From NCBI GenBank assembly GCA_902493515.1, contig CABUPE010000008.1, positions 9,689 to 73,688 on the forward strand: DNA of 64,000 bases, written 5' to 3'. A program made the translations under genes and the position numbers. Under the pieces are notes generated by a model. The model searched no databases, was not told the DNA's origin, and saw only the letters and a program-made list of their open reading frames with translations. Positions 42,439-50,637 of this stretch are shown in pieces (the stretch's first letter is position 1; each line of letters starts with the position of its first letter). The stretch is from an uncultured Collinsella sp. (GTDB lineage Bacteria; Actinomycetota; Coriobacteriia; Coriobacteriales; Coriobacteriaceae).

Positions 42439-43809
42439 TTACAGACTGCTCTTGAGGCAGTTTGCTCCAATAAAGCCCGCTGCGTACAAGGGGAGGTGGC
42501 GCAGCTCGCGCCCGTCATCGGTTTCGCTGCGGGAAAAAATGTTCTCGGACAAAATGTAGGCATATGGCGATCGGGCTTTGTCCATAAACGACCCGAGGGT
42601 TCTCGCGCGCACGTTACGTGCGGACTTTACTTCGACGGGCACAATTTCCATACGGTCGGTCTGAAGTAAAAAATCGAGCTCGCCGGTCGTCTTCCAAGAC
42701 GACGGCGGCACCCAGTAATACGTCTGCAAGCTATTGCCCGAAAATGCTTGCATGACCGAGTTTTCCGCCAGGGCGCCTCGGAAGTCGGAAGATAGCGCTA
42801 TGGCGGAATCCTCTTTGAGGTCGAGCCAGAGCCGCGGGTTGATGCCGAGTTTGTAGAACATGAGGCCGGTATCGAGAAGATAGACCTTAAAGAAACTTCC
42901 ATCTTCGTCGTCGAAGGGAACGAGGGGAGGCTCGATGCCTTCGGTCAGGTTGTTGACCGATATGATGCCGGCGCCTTCGAGCCAGTCGAGCGGCTCGATA
43001 AGCTTGGCGCGACGGCCTCCGCGTTCGACCTCGGAGTACTTGAATTTTTTTGTGGACGATCTCAGCAGCTGGGACGGAATGGAGCGCCAGACCTTGCGCG
43101 CCGCCACGCCGCTGATCCCGTTTTCGGGGTCGGTCATATCGGCGGTATAGGTCTCGTCGATTTCGCGCTGCTCGACGCGCGCATCCTCGATGGATAACGT
43201 CTTGCGATATGCGTTGACGGCGGCGGGCATGCCGCCCACGATCTGGTATCGATGAAACAGGCTGAGCGCGGCTTGGTGCGCGGCGTAGGTCTCGAGCGTG
43301 CCGGCGTGGGTACGAATGGCATTGGCCATCTGCTCCTCGTCGAGCGCCCAGAGAAACTCCTCGAACGACATAGGATGCATGGTCTCTTGACGAACGCCGC
43401 TGGGAAAAGGCAACTTGCGCTTGCGCGTGGCGACGCCGAGCTGACTGCCGGTCGCGCATATGCGCCAGCCCGAACCCGAAAAAAAGCGAAGCGAGTTGAG
43501 CGCCCGTTCGCAGAGCTGCACCTCGTCAAACAGGATGAAGGCGGTTTCTTTGCGAATGGGGGTGCGTTTATAGTCTGAGATTCGCGCCACGATGGCGTCA
43601 ACGTCGTCGGTGGGACAGTCGAACAGCGGAGCGATCAGCTCAAGATCGGTCTGAAAGTCGAGTTTGACAAACGCATCGCCGGCGATTCGTCTGCCGATTT
43701 CCTCGGCAACGTACGTTTTGCCTACGCGTCGCGCACCACGGATGAGGAGGGGGCGCGACGCGTCCTTTGTCGCCCATGATTCGATAACGGATTCGATTGA
43801 TCTGCGCAT
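42439..43809 (-). CDS. AAA_14/DUF4143 ATPase with PD-(D/E)XK-like C-terminus (second copy)
   Basis: A 456-aa protein of the same family as the one at 32107 but clearly diverged. Walker A is IRGARRVGKTYV (~23-34), Walker B is FILFDEVQLCE (~91-101), then DUF4143. Near the C-terminus GELDFLLQTD and VPVEVKSARN give the spaced D and ExK of a nuclease-like fold. AAAGG precedes the ATG. Its stop lies 33 bp before the remnant start codon of the phosphatase at attR, so both were probably one transcript before the element came in. Three phased palindromes lie directly upstream. Confidence 0.85.
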   Translation of the reverse strand: MRRSIESVIESWATKDASRPLLIRGARRVGKTYVAEEIGRRIAGDAFVKLDFQTDLELIAPLFDCPTDDVDAIVARISDYKRTPIRKETAFILFDEVQLCERALNSLRFFSGSGWRICATGSQLGVATRKRKLPFPSGVRQETMHPMSFEEFLWALDEEQMANAIRTHAGTLETYAAHQAALSLFHRYQIVGGMPAAVNAYRKTLSIEDARVEQREIDETYTADMTDPENGISGVAARKVWRSIPSQLLRSSTKKFKYSEVERGGRRAKLIEPLDWLEGAGIISVNNLTEGIEPPLVPFDDEDGSFFKVYLLDTGLMFYKLGINPRLWLDLKEDSAIALSSDFRGALAENSVMQAFSGNSLQTYYWVPPSSWKTTGELDFLLQTDRMEIVPVEVKSARNVRARTLGSFMDKARSPYAYILSENIFSRSETDDGRELRHLPLYAAGFIGANCLKSSL

Positions 43810-43824
43810 GGGGCCGCCTTTCCA

Positions 43825-43917
43825 ATTTCGTGTACTTCAGATACATAGTTTAGTACGATTTCATGTACTTGGAATACACGAAATAGTGGAAAAGTGTGTA
43901 TCTGAAGTACACGAAAT
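43825..43917 (-). promoter_or_regulatory. Three 27-bp palindromic repeats at exact 33-bp period
   Basis: Units start at 43825, 43858 and 43891. Their common form is ATTTCGTGTACTT, a 1-2 bp centre, then AGTACACGAAAT; the middle copy is the most complete palindrome. The last unit base is about 16 bp upstream of the ATPase start codon, across the expected promoter. Thirty-three bp is three helical turns, placing each site on one face of the DNA. Both strands stay open in one frame here because 33 is a multiple of three, so coding cannot be fully excluded. Confidence 0.7.
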
Positions 43918-44004
43918 TGCACTGCTGGAGCTTGCAGGCGGATAAACACTACTCGTATGGGACGGTTTTCACCGGTTGCTCGCCACCTTGGGCTATGTTC
44001 GCCC

Positions 44005-45258
44005 CTATGCCTGCATCCGGGGCTGTGCTGATTGACGACGGCGCTCCCAGCGAGCCAACTTAATCGTCACCAGCGTGAGCGCCCAGGCCACAAGCGAGAA
44101 CACGGCACCAACCGCGCCAACGTAGGCAATGCCAACTCCGCTTACCACGGCGCCGCCCGCCGCGGTGCCAAACGAAATGCCGACATTAAACGCCATGGGC
44201 TCAACCGAACTCGCGAGTACCATCGACTTAGGATGGCGGTTGCGTGCCACGTCCATAAAGTGTGTGATGCACGACACCGAGAACAGGTACATAAGCATCG
44301 CCAAGCTAAAGACAAAGACCAGCGCGAGCGGCATGGTACCGCCCACAGCAAATAGCCCGAGCAACGCCATGGCCTGCAGCACAAACGTAACCAGCAGCGC
44401 CTTCATGCCAAAACGCGCGTCAATCCATCCGCCCAGGATGTTCGAGATCAGGCAGAACACGCCGTAGGCCATAAGCGTGGTACTGGCTTCGACCGTGCCC
44501 ATGCCCAGCACCTGCTCAAGATAAGGCGTCACGTAGCCGTAGAACACATAGACCGACCCCACGCCAAACAAAAAGATAAGCATGCCGGTGATGATACTCG
44601 GCTCGCGCAGCAGACTCGCCTGCTCGCGAAAGGTGGCGGGCTCGTCGGTTTGCCCAGCGCGCGGCATAAACGCCACGAGCGCTCCGCAGATCAAAACGGC
44701 AAAGGTCAACGCGCCGTGCATGGCAACGTGCCAGTCGAGCGTGTCGGCCACAAACTTACCGATCGAGGTCACAAAGACCATCGCCACGGAAAACGCACCA
44801 TATACTACCGAGATGGCAAGCGAAGTTTGCTGCGGGGACAGAAGCTCAGGGATGTACGTCACGCCCACGGCGAGCAGCGCACCCGAGACAGAGCCCAGGA
44901 CAATGCGTGAGATAAACAGTACCTGGAAGTTGGGAGCCAACGCCATGACCAGGTTGCCGAGCACAAAGACGACGCTATAGCACACGAGCAGCTGGTAGCG
45001 GCGGAATCGCCCCGTGCTGAGCGCGAGCACCGGCGTCGCGATAGCGTAGACGAGCGCAAACACGCTGATGAGCTGGCCCGCAGTGGCAAGTGATATGCCG
45101 AGTTCCGTTGCCAAGTCGCTTTCGATGCCGATGACCACGAACTCGGAGCAGCCGAGCGAGAATCCCAACAGCACGAGCAGCGCCAGGCAGAGCTTGGTGC
45201 GCGCGGGGGAGAGCGCGGCGGCGGTTGGCTTACTTTTAGGCGTGGTTGCGGCGGTCAA
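44005..45258 (-). CDS. MFS transporter of the drug:H+ antiporter (AraJ/YdhP-like) type
   Basis: A 417-aa protein with twelve hydrophobic segments. The first segment LLVLLGFSLGCSEFVVIGI matches the AraJ/NepI/SotB group, RFRRYQLLVC is the loop 2-3 region, and SRIVLGSVSGALLAVG is motif C-like. Best start is the TTG at 45258, since GGAG lies 8 nt upstream; further upstream in-frame codons run into a palindromic repeat. Probably an exporter of sugars or drugs. Monocistronic and divergent from the membrane protein at 45519. Confidence 0.85.
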   Translation of the reverse strand: MTAATTPKSKPTAAALSPARTKLCLALLVLLGFSLGCSEFVVIGIESDLATELGISLATAGQLISVFALVYAIATPVLALSTGRFRRYQLLVCYSVVFVLGNLVMALAPNFQVLFISRIVLGSVSGALLAVGVTYIPELLSPQQTSLAISVVYGAFSVAMVFVTSIGKFVADTLDWHVAMHGALTFAVLICGALVAFMPRAGQTDEPATFREQASLLREPSIITGMLIFLFGVGSVYVFYGYVTPYLEQVLGMGTVEASTTLMAYGVFCLISNILGGWIDARFGMKALLVTFVLQAMALLGLFAVGGTMPLALVFVFSLAMLMYLFSVSCITHFMDVARNRHPKSMVLASSVEPMAFNVGISFGTAAGGAVVSGVGIAYVGAVGAVFSLVAWALTLVTIKLARWERRRQSAQPRMQA

Positions 45259-45315
45259 GGTTGTCACTCCAATGTCGCATGAATAAGCGGGATTCAATCC
45301 CTGCAACTCTAACAG

Positions 45316-45348
45316 AATGTGACAAAGGGGCAGTCTCTTTGTCACATT
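45316..45348. repeat. GTGACAAAGGG-family palindrome, copy 5
   Basis: AATGTGACAAAGGGG...TCTCTTTGTCACATT upstream of the MFS gene, in a divergent promoter region, so in this copy a terminator role for a neighbouring gene is unlikely. Confidence 0.8.
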
Positions 45349-45367
45349 CGCGGCGTGGCTGCCGCCT

Positions 45368-45432
45368 AAACCGTCACAACATTCGATGAAAATCTCGAAA
45401 ACGAGGAAAAACGTCGAATGTTGTGACGGTTT
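45368..45432. repeat. 19-bp perfect inverted repeat in a divergent promoter region
   Basis: AAACCGTCACAACATTCGA (45368-45386) and its exact complement (45414-45432), with a small CTCG / CGAG hairpin between. Lies between divergent genes and is therefore not placed as a terminator of either. Confidence 0.65.
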
Positions 45433-45518
45433 TCGTGTCCGGCGCGGGTGAGCTTCGGTGCCGTCTGGGGGTATAAGACTAGCGAGTGTTTATTTGCGAG
45501 GCCTAAGGGGCGCCCCGT

Positions 45519-46388
45519 ATGGATATCGATAACTTTGAATGGTGGTATAGCGAGGGCGAGGCTCCGGACGAGGAGTGGGACGAGCCCGCGTCGCGTGACG
45601 TGTCGAGCGACGAGGACGAGACCGGCAACGATGCCGCTGTCGAGCCTGATGCCGCCTCCGATGCCGCCGAGCCCCTGACCTTTGAGCAGGCTTGGGCCCA
45701 AGCCGAGGCCGATGAAGCTAAGGCCGATGCCACGGCCACACTCGGTGAGCCGGCGGACATGTCCATCTCGCCGGCAAAGATCCCGCAGCCGCGTCACACC
45801 ATCGACCCCGACAGCACGGCATCCTTCAGCATTCTCGACGTGCCCGCGCAAGGCGCCCAGGCGCCTGCGCCCACACATCGCCCCGACCTGGCTCGTGAGG
45901 AAGACGCGGGTCGCCGTTCTCCGCTCGGCCCCATCCTCATCGCCTTCATGGCCGGCGTTATCGCCTGCTCGGCAATCGGTAGCGTTTGGAGCCATGTCGA
46001 GCAGCAGCGTCAAGACGCCGCCAAGGTCGAGATGTCTGTCGAGCAATCGCTCAGCCGCACGCGCTCGGTACATGTGTCGGTCGAGGTCAAGGACGGCGCG
46101 ATGTGGGACACCGCGCGTGGCGACAGCCAAATGCTCATCCACATCGTGGGGCGTACGCTCAAAGGGCAGACGATTGACGAGTATCAATACGTCAATTCCG
46201 CTGGTGACGGCATCGAGCTCAAGCCCGGCGACTACGAGCTCACCGTCGACGAACCGCCCGTCGCCACCGACGGCACGCGCTTCCGCGCCTCAAAGCGCAT
46301 GGTTCCCGTGAGCTTTAACTCGCAGGCGCCCGATACGGTCGATAGCACTCCGCAGGGCGGGTTTGACCTTTACGTAGATACCCAGTAG
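45519..46388 (+). CDS. Single-pass membrane protein with acidic N-terminus, unknown
   Basis: A 289-aa protein. Residues 1-130 are acidic and low in complexity (DEEWDEPASRDVSSDEDETG), probably disordered in the cytoplasm. One membrane segment lies at ~135-155 (GPILIAFMAGVIACSAIGSV). A coiled stretch (VEQQRQDAAKVEMSVEQS) and a ~110-residue outer domain follow (VHVSVEVKDGAMWDTA ... LKPGDYELTVDEPP), which looks like a small beta-sandwich. AGGGG precedes the ATG. No family was recognised. Monocistronic. Confidence 0.7.
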   Translation: MDIDNFEWWYSEGEAPDEEWDEPASRDVSSDEDETGNDAAVEPDAASDAAEPLTFEQAWAQAEADEAKADATATLGEPADMSISPAKIPQPRHTIDPDSTASFSILDVPAQGAQAPAPTHRPDLAREEDAGRRSPLGPILIAFMAGVIACSAIGSVWSHVEQQRQDAAKVEMSVEQSLSRTRSVHVSVEVKDGAMWDTARGDSQMLIHIVGRTLKGQTIDEYQYVNSAGDGIELKPGDYELTVDEPPVATDGTRFRASKRMVPVSFNSQAPDTVDSTPQGGFDLYVDTQ

Positions 46389-46501
46389 GCGCTCGCCGCT
46401 CATTCCGCTATGGCTACTCAATAATCGCCTGCCGTCCCGTCCCGCCGCCAAGAGTGGGACAATAGCCCTCGACACTATTGTTTACCTTTGGAGGAAGTAG
46501 C

Positions 46502-47395
46502 ATGTCTACCGTCACTACTATCAAGCGCGGCGGCCTCACCGCGGCCATCGATTCCATGGGCGCCCAGCTCACGAGCCTTGCCCTCAACGGCAACGAGTAT
46601 CTGTGGCAGGGCGACCCCGCCTTTTGGGGCAAGCATGCGCCCATCCTGTTCCCCATTGTGGGCTCGCTGCGCAACAACACGGCGACGTCTGCGGCTGGCA
46701 CCTGCGAGATGCCGCGCCACGGCCTCGCGCGCATCGTCGAGCACAAGCTGGTCGAGGTTTCGGAGGACGGCTCCTCGGTAACGTACGAGATCACCGACAC
46801 GCTCGAGTCGCTCAAGGCCTTTCCGTTCCACTTTAAGCTCAACATGACCTATGCCCTGACTGGTGACGCCACACTTACCCAGACCTTTGCCGTCACCAAT
46901 ACCGGCGACGTGGACCTGCCGTTCTCGGTGGGCGGCCACCCCGCATTTAACGTACCTGCTCCCGGTGCCGAGGACGAGGCGTTCGAGGATTACGAGCTGG
47001 CATTTACCGAGGCTTGGACCAACGAGGCCCCCATCATCACGCCCGATGGCCTCATGACGTTCGAGGGTAGCTACAAGGCTCCCGATAACTCGGACGTGCT
47101 GCCCATCACGCACCGCAGCTTCGATAACGACGCCATCATGTTCACCGATACCCCGGGCTCCACGCTCACGCTGCGCGGCCGCAAGTCGGGCCACGGCGTC
47201 AAGATCGACTTTGAGGGCTTTAAGTACATCGGCGTGTGGTCTGCCGCCAACGACGCCCCGTTTGTGGCGCTCGAGCCTTGGACCGGTCACACCACCATGT
47301 CCACCGAGGACGACGTCTTTGAGCACAAGGTCAACACCATCACCTTGGCCCCCGGCGCTACCGATAAACGCAGCTTTAGCGTCACCTTGCTCTAG
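46502..47395 (+). CDS. Aldose 1-epimerase family protein (LacX-like)
   Basis: A 297-aa galactose-mutarotase-fold protein. GGLTAAIDSMGAQLTSLALN and WGKHAPILFPIVGSLRNN near the N-terminus match the LacX/YeaD-like subgroup. RHGLAR (~80) and SVGGHPAFNVP (~145) carry the likely catalytic and sugar-binding histidines, and EPWTGH is near the C-terminus. Such enzymes interconvert sugar anomers in the cytosol. The ATG at 46502 follows TTGGAGGAAG. Followed by a terminator of a type that recurs after prfA. Confidence 0.88.
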   Translation: MSTVTTIKRGGLTAAIDSMGAQLTSLALNGNEYLWQGDPAFWGKHAPILFPIVGSLRNNTATSAAGTCEMPRHGLARIVEHKLVEVSEDGSSVTYEITDTLESLKAFPFHFKLNMTYALTGDATLTQTFAVTNTGDVDLPFSVGGHPAFNVPAPGAEDEAFEDYELAFTEAWTNEAPIITPDGLMTFEGSYKAPDNSDVLPITHRSFDNDAIMFTDTPGSTLTLRGRKSGHGVKIDFEGFKYIGVWSAANDAPFVALEPWTGHTTMSTEDDVFEHKVNTITLAPGATDKRSFSVTLL

Positions 47396-47493
47396 AGGTT
47401 CCGCCGCTCGGTCGATGCTGCGCGCCGTCCAGAGCGATAATTTGTCATTCAAAAGGCAAGGCATGACCAGAAGGTTTATGCCTTGCCTTTTTC
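47396..47493 (+). terminator. Terminator with conserved 3' element (GACCAGAAGGT loop)
   Basis: AAAAGGCAAGGCAT pairs with ATGCCTTGCCTTTT (47451-47491) around a loop GACCAGAAGGTTT, followed by TTT. Upstream are GGTTCCGCCG and GTCGATGCTGCGCG. The same blocks in the same order follow prfA at 63838-63945, where the stem sequence is different but the loop is kept. Confidence 0.8.
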
Positions 47494-47498
47494 ATGCC

Positions 47499-47554
47499 TA
47501 GTCGTTGGGGACGTTCTTGTTTGACTAGTCGTTTAAGAACGTCCCCAACGACTA
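47499..47554. repeat. 20-bp perfect inverted repeat (CGTTGGGGACGTTCTT type)
   Basis: TAGTCGTTGGGGACGTTCTT (47499-47518) and its exact complement (47535-47554) around a 16-nt loop holding GACTAGTC. It lies between a terminator and the promoter of the amino-acid ABC operon. Just after it TATATATGCATT is repeated twice in tandem (47581-47604). Confidence 0.7.
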
Positions 47555-47672
47555 TCAATCGTTTTCAGTTCGTAAACTTGTATATATGCATTTATATATG
47601 CATTTGCTGGAGGTAGCGCTGAGCGGTATCCTGTTACGTCGTTAGCATACGATTCAACAGGGAAGGCAGATT

Positions 47673-48599
47673 ATGCATTCTCCCCATCAACGCGACGCGC
47701 ATCCACAGCCGGTATGCAGTCGTCGCATCTTTTTGGGTAGCGCTCTCGCCGCGAGTGCTACCGTCGTTGCCGGCGCGCTCGCCGGCTGTCAGCGCCCTTC
47801 CACGCTCAAGGTGGTTCAGCCCACGACGGGCGGCGGTCGCGACGACCTGTCCGATTCTGTGATCGGCAAGGATAAGATTCGCATCGGCATGGAGGCGGCC
47901 TACGCCCCGTACAACTGGCAGGTTTCCGAAGCCAGTGAGTACACCATCCCCATCGACAACGTGCGGGGCGCCTATGCCGATGGCTACGACGTGCAGATCG
48001 CCAAGATCGTCTGCAAGGCCCTCGGTGGCGAGCCCGTTGCCGTCAAGCAGAGCTTCTCGGGCCTTATCGATTCGCTCAACAACGGCCAGATCGACCTCAT
48101 CATTGCCGGCATGAGCGCCACGCCCGAGCGTGAGGAGTCGGTCGGCTTTTCCGACCCGTACTTCATTGGCTACTTTGGCCTGTTCGTAAAAGAGGGATCC
48201 CCCTACCAAAACGCTACCAAGCTCAGCGACTTTAGCGGTGCCACGGTACTCGGCCAAAAGGACACCATGCTTGACACCGTCATCGACGAGATCCCGGGCG
48301 TTGTCCACAAGAACCCGGTCGATTCGGTTCCCACGGTGTTTTCGAACCTGCTGCAGGGTACCTGTGACGCCGTGACGTACAACACCGAGAACGAGAAGGG
48401 CTATATGGCCCAAAATCCGGGCATTGTCCCCATTCATTTTGCCGAGGGCGAGGGCTTTAAGCAGGAGGTCACGGCAAACGTCGGCTGCCGCAAGGGCTCG
48501 GACAAGCTGCTTAAGCTCATCGATAAGACACTCAAGGGCATTAGCCAAGAGGAGCGCGACCAAATGTGGGACGCGTGCCTCGACCGTCAGCCGGCATAG
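47673..48599 (+). CDS. Amino-acid ABC transporter substrate-binding lipoprotein
   Basis: A 308-aa extracellular solute-binding protein, family 3. A Tat-like SRRIFLGSALAAS leads to a lipobox ending AGALAGC (~37). The mature part has RIGMEAAYAPYNW, GYDVQIAKIVCKALGGE, DLIIAGMSATPEREESVGFS and the C-terminal half of the periplasmic-binding fold. It should bind a polar amino acid on the cell surface and deliver it to the permease encoded next. First gene of a three-gene operon. Confidence 0.9.
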   Translation: MHSPHQRDAHPQPVCSRRIFLGSALAASATVVAGALAGCQRPSTLKVVQPTTGGGRDDLSDSVIGKDKIRIGMEAAYAPYNWQVSEASEYTIPIDNVRGAYADGYDVQIAKIVCKALGGEPVAVKQSFSGLIDSLNNGQIDLIIAGMSATPEREESVGFSDPYFIGYFGLFVKEGSPYQNATKLSDFSGATVLGQKDTMLDTVIDEIPGVVHKNPVDSVPTVFSNLLQGTCDAVTYNTENEKGYMAQNPGIVPIHFAEGEGFKQEVTANVGCRKGSDKLLKLIDKTLKGISQEERDQMWDACLDRQPA

Positions 48600-48608
48600 G
48601 GAGGCAGC

Positions 48609-49757
48609 ATGAAAACCATCAATCGCCTGGCCTCCTTTATCAAGGCCGACCACCGTTATGTGTACCTGGGCACGAGCGTTATCGCGGCGCTCGGCCTGGC
48701 GTTTAGCCAACGCAACCCCACGTCGCTGAGCTTCTTGGCGCCTACGGGCGTGTTCCAAGACTGCCTCTGGGCGATCCTTTGGGCGTGGCTCGTCGTGTCG
48801 GCGGCGGCGCTGGTCACCAAGCTCATGCACTGGAACGACTATCGCGAAACGTCGCCGTTCGCATCCGAGCGTTTCCGTCGTGGCGCACGCTTGGGCAGCT
48901 ATGTTGTGGTCGCCATCGCGGCGATCTTCTTTATCGACCGTTGCGTCATGTCGTTTATCGACCTGGTGCAGGTGAGCATTGTCTCGGATTCCAACCCCAG
49001 CGACTTTTTGTCGAGCCTGGTCTACATGACCTACAAGAGCGGGGATTTCTTTGTCCGCGGCATCGAGATCACCATCGCACTTGCGACCTTCGGCACCGTC
49101 ATCGCCTTTTTCCTGGCGCTGCTCTTCGTGTTTTTGCGCATTCAGACCTTCGATCGCGTGGATAACGACCTGGTGCGCTTCTTTAAGAGTATCGGCCGCG
49201 GCTTTGCGACCGTCTACTCCACCATCGTGCGCGGCACGCCCATGATGGTTCAGGGCCTGCTCATCTATTACGCGGGCTTCACCGTTTTGCGCGGTATGGG
49301 CTTCGAGACCGCCCAGGCCAACCAGATCTGGAGTACCTTCACCGCTGGCCTCGTCACCATCTCGCTCAACTCCACCGCCTACATGATGGAGGTCCTGCGC
49401 GGCGGCATCGAGTCCATCGATCCCGGTCAGGCCGAGGCGGCGCGCTCGCTGGGTCTTTCGCAGTGGCAGGCTATGCGCAAGGTCGTGTTCCCCCAGGGCA
49501 TTAAAAACGCGATTCCGGCGCTCACCAACGAGCTCATCATCAACATCAAGGATTCGTCGGTGCTCTCGGTCATCGGCGTGTTTGACCTCATGTACGCTAC
49601 CACCACCGTCGCCGGCGTGTACTACCGCCAGATGGAGGTCTACTGCGTGGCGCTCGTGGTCTACCTGATCTTGACGCTCGTGGCGAGCCGCCTGCTCGAG
49701 GCCTTTGGCAAAAAGCTCGGCGCCGAGGCTCCGGTCACGCTGCCCAGCTCCAACTAG
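48609..49757 (+). CDS. Amino-acid ABC transporter permease (HisMQ type)
   Basis: A 382-aa membrane protein. The first ~125 residues add extra hydrophobic segments not found in the usual ~220-residue permeases. The core has GIEITIALATFGTVIAF, VRGTPMMVQGLLIYYAGF and the EAA loop EAARSLGLSQWQAMRKVVFPQ (split here by the limit: EAARSLGLSQWQ, then KVVFPQ) that docks to the ATPase. It begins 9 bp after the binding-protein gene. Confidence 0.9.
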   Translation: MKTINRLASFIKADHRYVYLGTSVIAALGLAFSQRNPTSLSFLAPTGVFQDCLWAILWAWLVVSAAALVTKLMHWNDYRETSPFASERFRRGARLGSYVVVAIAAIFFIDRCVMSFIDLVQVSIVSDSNPSDFLSSLVYMTYKSGDFFVRGIEITIALATFGTVIAFFLALLFVFLRIQTFDRVDNDLVRFFKSIGRGFATVYSTIVRGTPMMVQGLLIYYAGFTVLRGMGFETAQANQIWSTFTAGLVTISLNSTAYMMEVLRGGIESIDPGQAEAARSLGLSQWQAMRKVVFPQGIKNAIPALTNELIINIKDSSVLSVIGVFDLMYATTTVAGVYYRQMEVYCVALVVYLILTLVASRLLEAFGKKLGAEAPVTLPSSN

Positions 49758-49779
49758 GCTCAAGACGAGGAGAATCATC

Positions 49780-50565
49780 ATGGCAGATACCACTACCACC
49801 GGCGCTGTGGCCGCCGCACAAACTAAAGAGTCGCTCATCCGCGTCGAGGGCCTGCGCAAGAGCTTCGGCTCGCTCGAGGTACTCAAGGGTATCGACTTGT
49901 CCGTCAATCCTGGCGAGGTCGTCACCATTATCGGCGCTTCGGGTTCGGGTAAATCGACCTTTCTGCGCTGCCTCAATCTGCTCGAGACCCCGGACGCGGG
50001 CCATATCTGGTTCCATGGCCAGGACCTCACGGCCGAGCGCTGCAACATTAACAAGCTGCGTGAGGACATCGGCATGGTGTTCCAGGGCTTTAACCTGTTC
50101 AACAACATGGACGTGCTCGACAACTGTACGCTCGCGCCCGTCACGCTCAAAAAGATGGGCAAGGTCGAGGCTGAAAAAATTGCGATGGAGCATCTGACGA
50201 GCGTGGGACTCGAAAAGTTCGCGCACGCCGCCGTGGGTCGCCTGTCCGGCGGCCAAAAGCAGCGCGTGGCCATCGCCCGCGCCCTGTGCATGAACCCGCA
50301 GATTATGCTGTTCGACGAGCCGACCTCCGCACTCGACCCCGAGATCGTGGGAGAGGTGCTCGAGGTCATGCGCAAGCTCGCTGCCGACGGCATGACCATG
50401 GTCGTCGTCACGCACGAGATGGCCTTTGCCCGCACGGTGTCCGACCGCGTGGTCTTTATGGACAAGGGCGTGGTGCTCGAGGACGCCGCTCCGGCCGAGC
50501 TCTTCGGCAACCCCAAGCACCAGCGCACCCGCGAGTTTCTCTCGCGTTATCTCGAGGACAAATAA
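49780..50565 (+). CDS. Amino-acid ABC transporter ATPase
   Basis: A 261-aa ATPase of the GlnQ/HisP group. Walker A is GASGSGKST (~56), the signature is LSGGQKQR, Walker B is IMLFDEPTSALDPE and the H-loop is VVTHEM. GAGGAG precedes the ATG at 49780, favouring it over upstream in-frame codons. It completes the binding protein-permease-ATPase operon for polar amino-acid uptake and is followed 72 bp later by a dipeptidase. Confidence 0.95.
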   Translation: MADTTTTGAVAAAQTKESLIRVEGLRKSFGSLEVLKGIDLSVNPGEVVTIIGASGSGKSTFLRCLNLLETPDAGHIWFHGQDLTAERCNINKLREDIGMVFQGFNLFNNMDVLDNCTLAPVTLKKMGKVEAEKIAMEHLTSVGLEKFAHAAVGRLSGGQKQRVAIARALCMNPQIMLFDEPTSALDPEIVGEVLEVMRKLAADGMTMVVVTHEMAFARTVSDRVVFMDKGVVLEDAAPAELFGNPKHQRTREFLSRYLEDK

Positions 50566-50637
50566 CCGACCGCAAACGCTTATGTGGCAGGGCCGCTCCG
50601 GTGGGGCGGCCCTCGTCATCACGATCGAAAGGACGTT

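Noticed and set aside
43825..43917. Possible CRISPR array (three regular repeats)
   Set aside because: Only three units with 6-bp gaps between 27-bp palindromes and no cas gene nearby; the layout fits operator sites instead.
43722..43945. Short open frames on both strands across the phased palindromes, coding FRVLQIH / VSEVHEI-type repeats
   Set aside because: They stay open because the repeat period is a multiple of three. They overlap the ATPase start and have no good ribosome binding site, though translation is not fully excluded.
47499..47554. Terminator for the epimerase gene
   Set aside because: A better terminator with a T-run lies just before it (47451-47491) and this repeat has no T-run.
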